Source: Janthinobacterium lividum
Lineage (GTDB): Bacteria > Pseudomonadota > Gammaproteobacteria > Burkholderiales > Burkholderiaceae_D
DNA length: 5,170 nucleotides
NCBI GenBank assembly: GCA_945864765.1
Contig: CAMBDR010000397.1
Coordinates: 1 to 5,170 of the forward strand
Direction of reading: 5' to 3'
Notes under the pieces: model-generated
Database searches by the model: none
Told to the model about the DNA's origin: nothing
What the model saw: only the letters and a program-made list of their open reading frames with translations
Shown: piece after piece, positions 1 to 5,170 of the stretch
Position numbering within the stretch: position 1 is the stretch's first letter
Layout: every line of letters begins with the position of its first letter
Translations under genes and position numbers: made by a program

Positions 1-1
1 C

Positions 2-775
2 CCCGATAAAAATCCGGGCGATGAAAAAGCAGCACGCATCATGGCAATTTTAAATACCGCCTACGGTACCCTGTCCGACCCGCACCGCCGCAAAGAACAT
101 GACGATTGGATCAGTGCCGAAGAATGGGAAGTGGAATGGCTGGAAAGCACCGAAAACAAAATTCGCAAGGTCGATCAACCCACCAGCATTGCGCACTACC
201 GCCCCAGCCGCGACCCCAAATGGTGGGCCGTGTTATTGGGTTGTGTTGGCATTGGTTGGTTTAGTGCGGTATTAATGCAGGCGCAAACCGGTTTTATGTC
301 GGCCTTTATGCCCAATTCATTCAAACCCAAGCCAGCGGCCGAGCTGGTACTACCCGTTGCCGCTGTTGCCGCGACTGTCGCCAAACCGGTTGAAGCGGCC
401 GCCAAACCCGAAGAAAACCGCATTATTGCCATTTCCGAATTCCGTTTGCCAGAAACCGTCAACATCTGCAACCCACTGCTACGCAAGGAAACCGCGCCCA
501 ATGGCGAAGACTGGCCAGCCCAATCGGGTTATATTAATGGCTATCAGGTCGGCAATTTGGGGGGCAATACCCACATTACGATTGATAACAGCCACAATAT
601 GAATGATATTTTTGTCAGATTATTTGATGTTGGCAATAACCAGATTGTGCGCTACTTAATGGTCAAAGGCCGACAAAAATTCACGGCCGAACAACTCGTT
701 GCCGGCAATTATGAGGTTCGCCATCAAGCCATTGGCACCGACAAAGCCACTTGCGACGCAGCGGCGGCTTTGTAA
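2..775 (+). CDS. Membrane-anchored J-domain (DnaJ-like) protein, 5'-truncated by the window edge
   Basis: The reading frame is open from base 2, so the gene starts outside the window; the ATG at 41 is internal. Of 257 visible residues, the first ~35 are the end of a J domain: PDKNPGDEKAARIMAILNTA, then a YGTLSDPHRRKEHD segment, matching helices III and IV. The base before the PD codons is C, which fits a CAC His codon completing HPD, the motif that stimulates Hsp70 (DnaK) ATPase. A Trp-rich charged linker follows, then one hydrophobic segment at about residues 74-92 (WWAVLLGCVGIGWFSAVLM), an Ala/Pro-rich spacer (~108-136), and a C-terminal domain (~145-257) with beta-like alternation (THITIDNSHNMNDIFVRLFD) and two cysteines (C156, C251). 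With a cytoplasmic J domain, that domain would be periplasmic. It has no Gly/Phe region and no zinc-finger CxxCxGxG repeats, so it is not DnaJ itself. J-domain identity is firm; specific function is unknown. It converges on the MCP gene with 12 bp between stop codons. Confidence 0.85.
   Translation, partial: PDKNPGDEKAARIMAILNTAYGTLSDPHRRKEHDDWISAEEWEVEWLESTENKIRKVDQPTSIAHYRPSRDPKWWAVLLGCVGIGWFSAVLMQAQTGFMSAFMPNSFKPKPAAELVLPVAAVAATVAKPVEAAAKPEENRIIAISEFRLPETVNICNPLLRKETAPNGEDWPAQSGYINGYQVGNLGGNTHITIDNSHNMNDIFVRLFDVGNNQIVRYLMVKGRQKFTAEQLVAGNYEVRHQAIGTDKATCDAAAAL
741..773. repeat. Inverted repeat (8-bp arms) across the 3' end of the J-protein gene
   Basis: ACAAAGCC (741-748) and GGCTTTGT (766-773) are perfect reverse complements separated by 17 nt. 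The right arm runs into the stop codon of the J-protein gene. For the minus-strand MCP transcript the structure begins 14 nt after the stop codon. Neither strand has a T-run directly after the stem, so it is not a standard intrinsic terminator. It may still be a 3'-end stem-loop shared by the two convergent genes, or it may be coincidental in coding sequence. Confidence 0.35.
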
Positions 776-787
776 ATAAATGTCCGC

Positions 788-2500
788 TTAAAACTCTTCC
801 CAATCACTTTCGGCAGGTTTTGCGACCGGGCGCGGTTTGGCGGGAAGCTGTTTTGCGGCCGGGCGTGCAGACGCTTTGGGTGGTCGGGGCGCAGAATGTG
901 CAAGCGATGCCGCTCTTGCCATCGGCTTATTGGATGATTGATTTGACCGCTGGCTCGATAACTGAAATACCCCCACCGCTTGCGACAAGGTTTGCGCCTG
1001 ATCTTGCATGCTTTGCGCTGCCGCAGCCGCTTGTTCCACCAAAGCAGCATTTTGCGAAGTCATTTCATCCATTTGCGCAATCGCATCGCTCACTTGTTCA
1101 ATACCACTGCTTTGCTCCTGGCTGGCGGCAGTAATTTCACTCATGATATCAGCCACTTGTTTGACCGAGGTGACGATTAATTCCATCGTTTGCCCGGCTT
1201 CATCCACCAACTTGCCGCCGTCTTCCACTTTTTCAACCGAATCACCGATCAAGGCTTTGATTTCCTTGGCGGCAGCGGCAGAGCGTTGCGCCAGATTCCG
1301 CACTTCGGACGCCACCACAGCAAAGCCGCGCCCTTGCTCACCAGCCCGTGCCGCTTCCACCGCCGCATTCAAGGCCAAAATATTGGTTTGAAAGGCAATG
1401 CCATCGATCACACCGATAATATCGACGATTTTGCGCGAACTCTCTTTAATTGCGCTCATGGTATCCACCACTTGCGACACCACCTGGCCACCGCGCTCGG
1501 CCACCGACGAGGCAGAGATGACCAATTGATTGGCCTGACGTGCGTTATCGGCATTTTGCTTCACGGTTTCGGTCAACTCTTCCATGGAGCTGGCTGTTTG
1601 TTCCAGCGAACTGGCTTGTGATTCGGTACGTGCCGATAAATCCTGATTGCCTGCGGCAATTTGGCTGGAAGCGGTGGCAATGGTTTCGGTACTGGCGCGC
1701 ACCTCGCCGACGGTTTTGTCCAGGCTGCTATTCATATCTTTCAAGGCTTGCAACAATTGTCCGGTTTCATCGGTCGAATTCACCTCTATTTGAGTCGTCA
1801 AATCACCTTCTGCCACGCGGCGCGCCACACCCACTGCTTGTGCCAGCGGCAAAATAATCGAGCGTCCGGTTGCCACAGCACACAAGCCACCAACCAGCAA
1901 GCCCACCACACCAATACCCATCATCAAGGTCAAAGACGATTCAATGGCCGATTGAATGCCAGCACTTTCACTCTCAACATCTTTTTTCTGGTGTTTAACC
2001 ATCTCCCGAATTGCGACCAACATGGCATCCATGGCCGGGAAAGCTTCACCAATCATCGCCGCGCTGGCCTTATCCTTTTCATCGGCCTCCACCAAATCGG
2101 TCACTTTGGCAAAGGCCTTTAAATAAGTCAGGCGGTTTTCATTGATTTTTGCAAACAGCGTCTTTTCTTCCGCACCGGTCGCCAAAGGTTCCAGCTTGGC
2201 CATATCATCCGAAATATTACGGCGATTAGCATCAATACGACCATAAAACTTGCTACGTTGCGCTTTATCCGGCGTAAGAATCAAGGCAAAGGTCATGGCC
2301 ACATTATCGCGTGCAAGCGATTCAATATCCACTACCAGGGAAGTACTCACCCAATCTTCCTGCGTCATTTTTTTATTCATTTGCCCCAAGGCCAAGAAGC
2401 GAACCGACCCCAGCACGATCACGATTGCCATCAAGCCCATCACCAAGCCAAAACCCATTTTCAGGCGGGTGCCGATTTTAAGATTTGCGAAGTTCATCAT
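788..2500 (-). CDS. Methyl-accepting chemotaxis protein with 4-helix-bundle-type sensor and C-terminal pentapeptide
   Basis: A 570-residue transmembrane chemoreceptor that senses periplasmic signals and controls CheA through CheW. Domain order: a short cytoplasmic N-terminus; TM1 at ~14-36; an alpha-helical periplasmic domain at ~37-188 that looks like the 4HB_MCP type (ligand unknown); TM2 at ~190-211; HAMP at ~212-265 (the ILPL and EGDLTTQIEV stretches); then the long methylation and signalling hairpin at ~266-515. The tip is unmistakable: DGIAFQTNILALNAAVEAAR starts at 366, followed by AGEQGRGFAVVASEVRNLAQ. It resembles Tsr/Tar closely enough to suggest the 36H class. By alignment from memory, Q301, E308 and E462 are probable methylation sites, while the first Tsr site aligns to S294. 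A Pro/Ala/Lys-rich tail (~516-565) ends in DWEEF, an xWxxF-type CheR/CheB tether. The gene lies downstream of cheW in the same orientation. Start: two ATGs are adjacent (2500 and 2497); Shine-Dalgarno spacing favours the second, giving 569 aa. Confidence 0.95.
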   Translation of the reverse strand: MMNFANLKIGTRLKMGFGLVMGLMAIVIVLGSVRFLALGQMNKKMTQEDWVSTSLVVDIESLARDNVAMTFALILTPDKAQRSKFYGRIDANRRNISDDMAKLEPLATGAEEKTLFAKINENRLTYLKAFAKVTDLVEADEKDKASAAMIGEAFPAMDAMLVAIREMVKHQKKDVESESAGIQSAIESSLTLMMGIGVVGLLVGGLCAVATGRSIILPLAQAVGVARRVAEGDLTTQIEVNSTDETGQLLQALKDMNSSLDKTVGEVRASTETIATASSQIAAGNQDLSARTESQASSLEQTASSMEELTETVKQNADNARQANQLVISASSVAERGGQVVSQVVDTMSAIKESSRKIVDIIGVIDGIAFQTNILALNAAVEAARAGEQGRGFAVVASEVRNLAQRSAAAAKEIKALIGDSVEKVEDGGKLVDEAGQTMELIVTSVKQVADIMSEITAASQEQSSGIEQVSDAIAQMDEMTSQNAALVEQAAAAAQSMQDQAQTLSQAVGVFQLSSQRSNQSSNKPMARAASLAHSAPRPPKASARPAAKQLPAKPRPVAKPAESDWEEF

Positions 2501-2507
2501 TTCCTCA
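2501..2507 (-). promoter_or_regulatory. Ribosome binding site of the MCP gene; favours the second ATG
   Basis: On the minus strand TGAGGAA directly precedes ATGATG. Its GAGG core is 2 nt from the first ATG and 5 nt from the second. The longer gap is nearer the usual spacing, so translation probably starts at the second Met (codon 2497-2495). The effect on the protein is one residue. Confidence 0.6.
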
Positions 2508-2554
2508 TTAAAAAAGCATTTTTCACATCAGTATCCGTCGCACAACGCGTGACA

Positions 2555-2580
2555 AGCCACCCTTTTTTTCAAGGGCGGCT
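2555..2580 (-). other. Stem-loop in the cheW-MCP intergenic spacer
   Basis: On the minus strand the arms AGCCGCCCTT and AAGGGTGGCT flank a 6-nt loop (GAAAAA). They give ten consecutive pairs in RNA, nine Watson-Crick and one G-U. On the plus strand the same position is an A-C mismatch, so the fold is better in the cheW-mcp transcript. It starts 20 nt after the cheW stop codon. No U-run follows, so a classical intrinsic terminator is not supported. A processing or stability hairpin, or a partial terminator lowering MCP expression relative to cheW, is more likely (inference). Confidence 0.55.
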
Positions 2581-2600
2581 ATCAAACAATTCAGGCAGGC

Positions 2601-3110
2601 TTAACCCGCTAATTTTTCGATCAAGCCCATTTCAGAACTGGACATGAGTTTGTCGATATCCACCAGAATCAGCATGCGCTCATCGATGGTGCCAAGGCCG
2701 ATCAGGTAATTGGTGTTAAACGCGGTGCCCATTTCTGGGGCGGGTTTGACTTGTTCGGGTGACAAGGTGGTCACGTCGGACACACTGTCCACCACCATAC
2801 CCATGATGCGGCCACCAATATTGAGGATGATGACCACGGTAAATTGGTCATAGGTGGGTGTACCGAGGTTGAATTTGATGCGCATATCCACCACCGGAAT
2901 GATGATGCCGCGCAAATTGATGACGCCCTTGATAAATTCGGGTGCATTCGCGATGCGGGTAACGGCTTCATAACCGCGAATTTCTTGCACTTTCAAAATA
3001 TCAATACCATATTCTTCTTGCCCCAAAGTAAAGGCAAGAAATTCATGCCCGGCAATGTCTTTGCCTGATGACAAGGTTAAGCCGGAAGTATTGGTTGGAT
3101 TTTGTGCCAT
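2601..3110 (-). CDS. cheW: Chemotaxis coupling protein CheW
   Basis: A 169-residue cytoplasmic adaptor that links chemoreceptors to the kinase CheA in receptor arrays; E. coli CheW is 167 aa. The match is essentially full length: after a variable ~20-residue N-terminus come EFLAFTLGQEEYGIDILKVQ (23-42), EIRGYEAVTRIANAPEFIKG (43-62), VINLRGIIIPVVDMRIKF (63-80), MVVDSVSDV (105-113) and a GLGTIDERMLILVDIDKL C-terminal stretch (138-155). E43 and R67 correspond, from memory, to E. coli E38 and R62, residues implicated in receptor and CheA contacts. Start chosen at 3110: it has AAGGA six nt upstream and gives normal family length. A longer in-frame extension up to 3509 exists but would overlap ygiQ and add sequence foreign to CheW. 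It is the first gene of a cheW-MCP pair, 100 bp apart, and divergent from ygiQ. No other che genes lie nearby. Confidence 0.97.
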   Translation of the reverse strand: MAQNPTNTSGLTLSSGKDIAGHEFLAFTLGQEEYGIDILKVQEIRGYEAVTRIANAPEFIKGVINLRGIIIPVVDMRIKFNLGTPTYDQFTVVIILNIGGRIMGMVVDSVSDVTTLSPEQVKPAPEMGTAFNTNYLIGLGTIDERMLILVDIDKLMSSSEMGLIEKLAG

Positions 3111-3116
3111 GATCGA

Positions 3117-3121
3117 TCCTT
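3117..3121 (-). promoter_or_regulatory. cheW: Ribosome binding site of cheW
   Basis: The minus strand reads AAGGA, then the 6-nt spacer TCGATC, then ATG. The spacing is normal and fixes the cheW start at 3110 rather than at any upstream in-frame codon. Confidence 0.7.
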
Positions 3122-3145
3122 GCGAGTAAATTTCAAGTGAGCCAT

Positions 3146-3164
3146 GCGTGTTACTGTAGCACGC
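3146..3164. repeat. Imperfect 19-bp palindrome upstream of cheW (possible operator or 5'-UTR hairpin)
   Basis: GCGTGTTACTGTAGCACGC has two 9-bp arms around a single central base, matching at 8 of 9 positions. It lies 35-53 nt upstream of the cheW start codon. A weak -10-like hexamer (TACAGT on the minus strand) overlaps its centre, so a bound protein could block a promoter there. No regulator is identifiable. Confidence 0.4.
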
Positions 3165-3293
3165 GCTGGCTGCACTTGCACTTGTTTGGCGGTTTTTTCC
3201 GACAAGGAGTGCAAAAAGTTGTTGGTAACACGTTTGGCTTGCAGGAACCCAACACCCATGCGCTGGTTTGGCCGATTCCAACCGTTTGTTTGA

Positions 3294-3305
3294 GTTAGTA
3301 CTAAC
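3294..3305. repeat. Perfect 12-bp palindrome in the cheW/ygiQ divergent region
   Basis: GTTAGTACTAAC is a perfect palindrome about 70 bp before the ygiQ start and about 185 bp before cheW. Its size and position suit a dimeric regulator, but no known operator is recognised and it may be chance. Confidence 0.35.
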
Positions 3306-3360
3306 CTTATCCTTTGCAGGGCGATTAGATAAAGCCCGCCACCGGAGGCGATTATTCGAG

Positions 3361-3366
3361 TACAAT
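3361..3366 (+). promoter_or_regulatory. Candidate -10 box of ygiQ
   Basis: TACAAT matches the sigma-70 -10 consensus TATAAT at 5 of 6 positions. Transcription would begin about 7 nt downstream, around 3373, only two or three bases before the ATG at 3376. The hexamers 16-18 bp upstream (around 3337-3344) do not resemble TTGACA, so the promoter would be -10 dependent or helped by an activator. Confidence 0.45.
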
Positions 3367-3375
3367 ACTGCCCCT

Positions 3376-5170
3376 ATGAACCCAACTAAAAATTTATTCG
3401 CATCCGTCCCCAGCGCATCCAAACGTGCGCGCGCGGCCCCGTTTTTGCCCATGTCCCGCGCAGAAATGCAACAACTGGGCTGGACCGAGTGCGATGTTAT
3501 CCTCGTCACCGGCGACGCCTATATCGATCACCCCAGCTTTGGCATGGCGCTGGTAGGGCGTTTGCTGGAGGCGCAAGGGTATAAAGTGGGCATTATCAGC
3601 CAACCGGACTGGCTTTCTGCCGATGCTTTTCGGGCCTTGGGTAAGCCGCGCCTGTATTTTGGTGTGACGGCGGGCAATATGGATTCCATGGTCAACCGCT
3701 ATACCGCCGACCGTAAAATTCGCTCCGAAGATGCCTACACCCCGAATGGTACGCCGGATAAACGGCCTGATCGCACCGTGGTGGTGTACGCGCAACGCGC
3801 ACGGGAAGCGTTTCCCGATGCCAATGTCATCATCGGCAGCATTGAAGCGAGTTTGCGCCGGATTGCGCACTACGATTATTGGTCCGACAAAGTGCGGCGC
3901 TCGGTGTTACCCGATTCGAAAGCCGATCTTTTACTGTTTGGCAATGCCGAGCGCGCCTTGGTAGCACTTACCCATCGTTTGGCAGCGGGCGAAGATATCA
4001 AGCAAATTCGTGACTTGCGCGGCACCGCATTTATGGTGCCACCCGGCTGGAAACCGGCCGACGATTGGAGCGAAGCCAATTCCACCCGGGTCGATACGCC
4101 GGGTCGGGTTGATCCGCATCCTGATCCGTATGCGATGGCACCAGAGAGCAAATCTGATTGCGCCACGCAAAATGGCAATGGGCCCGATGCTGCTAACACA
4201 GCTGCTGGCGCATCTGCGGGCGCACCTGTGGCCATACCTGCCGCCCCCAAACCCATCCCGATGCTCATCCTCAGCCGCGAAGAACGGCAAGCGGCCCTGA
4301 AAGAGCAACGCAACAAAACCGTGGTACGTTTGCCATCTTACGAGCAAGTTTCACAAGATTTGGTCATGTATGCGCATGCGTCACGCGTGTTCCACCTCGA
4401 ATCCAACCCCGGCAACGCGCGCGCGCTGGTGCAGGCGCATGGCAACCGCGATGTTTGGCTTAATCCACCGCCGCTGCCACTGGAAATGGATGAAATGGAT
4501 GGCGTGTACGGCATGCCTTATGCCCGTGCGCCCCACCCCAGCTATGGCAATGCGCGCATTCCGGCGTGGGAAATGATCCGCTTTTCGGTCAATATCATGC
4601 GTGGCTGCTTTGGCGGTTGCACGTTTTGTTCGATTACCGAACACGAAGGGCGCATCATTCAAAGCCGTTCAGAACCCTCGATTTTGCGTGAGATTGAAGA
4701 AATTCGCGATAAAACCAAGGGCTTTACGGGCACCATTTCCGATTTGGGCGGCCCCACTGCAAATATGTATCGGCTCGCCTGCAAGAGTAAAGAAATTGAA
4801 ACCTCATGCCGCCGCCTGTCCTGCGTGTACCCGACCATTTGCTCGAACTTGAATACTGATCACAGCAAACTGATTTCCGTGTATCGCAAGGCACGCGCCC
4901 TGCCCGGCATCAAAAAAGTGCTGGTCAGTTCCGGCTTGCGCTACGACTTGGCGGTGCGCTCGCCCGAATATGTGAAAGAACTGGTGACGCACCATGTGGG
5001 CGGCCTGTTAAAAATCGCACCCGAGCATACCGAAGAAAATACCTTGTCCAAGATGATGAAACCGGGTATTGGCAGTTATGATGAATTCAAAAAAATGTTT
5101 GAACGCTTTTCGGCCGAAGCGGGTAAAAAGCAATATCTGATCCCCTACTTCATCGCCGCCCACCCCGGTT
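3376..5170 (+). CDS. ygiQ: YgiQ family radical SAM protein (UPF0313), 3'-truncated by the window edge
   Basis: 598 codons are visible without a stop; E. coli YgiQ is about 739 aa, so roughly the last 140 residues are missing. The YgiQ N-terminal domain covers ~20-370 (APFLPMSRAEM, LVTGDAYIDHPSFGMALVG, FGVTAGNMDSMVNRYTADRK, IEASLRRIAHYDYWSDKVRR). The radical SAM domain starts near 395 with GNARIPAWEMIRFSVNIMRG, followed by CFGGCTFC. C411, C415 and C418 form the CxxxCxxC that ligates the [4Fe-4S] cluster used to cleave S-adenosylmethionine. A second cysteine set follows: C469, C478, C483, C489. IAPEHTEE and MMKPGIGSYDEF match E. coli closely. Substrate and reaction are not established for this family as far as I know. 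A 66-residue linker (253-318), Ala/Pro-rich in part, is longer than the E. coli counterpart (about 38). Start: ATG 3376 lacks a Shine-Dalgarno sequence, but it gives an N-terminus of about the expected size and no better in-frame start is evident; a TACAAT box just upstream may drive it. Confidence 0.95.
   Translation, partial: MNPTKNLFASVPSASKRARAAPFLPMSRAEMQQLGWTECDVILVTGDAYIDHPSFGMALVGRLLEAQGYKVGIISQPDWLSADAFRALGKPRLYFGVTAGNMDSMVNRYTADRKIRSEDAYTPNGTPDKRPDRTVVVYAQRAREAFPDANVIIGSIEASLRRIAHYDYWSDKVRRSVLPDSKADLLLFGNAERALVALTHRLAAGEDIKQIRDLRGTAFMVPPGWKPADDWSEANSTRVDTPGRVDPHPDPYAMAPESKSDCATQNGNGPDAANTAAGASAGAPVAIPAAPKPIPMLILSREERQAALKEQRNKTVVRLPSYEQVSQDLVMYAHASRVFHLESNPGNARALVQAHGNRDVWLNPPPLPLEMDEMDGVYGMPYARAPHPSYGNARIPAWEMIRFSVNIMRGCFGGCTFCSITEHEGRIIQSRSEPSILREIEEIRDKTKGFTGTISDLGGPTANMYRLACKSKEIETSCRRLSCVYPTICSNLNTDHSKLISVYRKARALPGIKKVLVSSGLRYDLAVRSPEYVKELVTHHVGGLLKIAPEHTEENTLSKMMKPGIGSYDEFKKMFERFSAEAGKKQYLIPYFIAAHPG

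Larger units (their letters stand above)
3111..3375. promoter_or_regulatory. Divergent intergenic region between cheW and ygiQ
   Basis: This 265-bp region lies between two divergently transcribed genes and must hold the promoters of both. I see two palindromes and one -10-like box (listed separately), but no convincing -35 for either direction, and no FliA-type (TAAA-N15-GCCGATAA) flagellar promoter in front of cheW. A 60-codon minus-strand frame here lacks a ribosome binding site and overlaps cheW, so I do not call a gene. Confidence 0.6.

Noticed and set aside
751..2122. Several plus-strand reading frames of 66-153 codons antisense to the MCP gene
   Set aside because: They are by-products of the codon bias of the MCP gene on the other strand, with His/Arg-rich compositions and no family resemblance.
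2532..2555. Possible MCP promoter with TTGTCA (minus strand) as -35
   Set aside because: No good -10 hexamer at 16-18 bp; the best match, GATACT, is only 14 bp away, so I do not support a promoter in the spacer.
3111..3118. Palindrome GATCGATC next to the cheW start
   Set aside because: Eight bases between the ribosome binding site and ATG; expected by chance and not extended by flanking symmetry.
3171..3184. Short tandem repeat TGCACTTGCACTTG
   Set aside because: Only about 2.3 copies of a 6-bp unit; too short to mean anything without comparative support.
3077..3259. 60-codon minus-strand reading frame in the cheW/ygiQ intergenic region
   Set aside because: No Shine-Dalgarno sequence before its ATG, overlap with the cheW start, and no recognisable protein features.
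3111..3509. N-terminal extension of cheW up to an ATG at 3509
   Set aside because: It overlaps the start of ygiQ, adds sequence foreign to CheW, and the ATG at 3110 has a proper ribosome binding site and gives normal family length.
3394..4347. Minus-strand reading frames of 138-158 codons opposite ygiQ
   Set aside because: The plus strand encodes a continuous, clearly recognisable YgiQ here, so these are antisense shadows.
1..5170. Mobile element, CRISPR, phage, toxin-antitoxin or defence system
   Set aside because: All coding capacity is taken by four recognisable chromosomal genes, and no repeats of the needed kind, transposase or integrase motifs are visible.

Overview
The window reads as an ordinary proteobacterial chromosomal segment. 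Its proteins most resemble Betaproteobacteria, possibly Burkholderiales near Oxalobacteraceae. That placement rests on protein resemblance recalled from memory (an E. coli-type CheW, an MCP with an Ala/Pro-rich tail ending in a pentapeptide, and YgiQ) and on roughly balanced base composition judged by eye. It is an inference, not a database result.

Layout from left to right. (1) The 3' part of a membrane-anchored J-domain protein gene on the plus strand. The window edge cuts inside its HPD motif. (2) Converging on it with only 12 bp between stop codons, a complete minus-strand methyl-accepting chemotaxis protein (MCP). (3) A 100-bp spacer carrying a strong stem-loop. (4) cheW, complete, also on the minus strand and upstream of the MCP gene, so cheW-mcp can form one transcription unit. 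(5) A 265-bp divergent intergenic region with two palindromes and a candidate -10 box. (6) The 5' four-fifths or so of ygiQ, a radical SAM protein gene running off the right edge on the plus strand.

Functionally, cheW and the MCP belong together. The MCP is a transmembrane sensor with a 4-helix-bundle-like periplasmic domain, HAMP, and a Tsr/Tar-like signalling hairpin; CheW couples it to the kinase CheA. No cheA, cheY, cheR or cheB is present, so this is a satellite receptor-coupler pair feeding an array encoded elsewhere. The MCP ends in DWEEF, a CheR/CheB-tethering type pentapeptide, which suggests methylation-based adaptation. The J-domain protein and YgiQ have no evident functional tie to chemotaxis.

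I found no CRISPR array, RNA gene, insertion sequence, phage gene or toxin/defence module, and nothing I would call an undescribed system. The points most worth a second look are the second cysteine cluster in YgiQ, the possible leaderless start of ygiQ, the palindromes in the cheW/ygiQ divergent region, the strand-specific hairpin between cheW and the MCP gene, and the extracytoplasmic domain of the J-protein.
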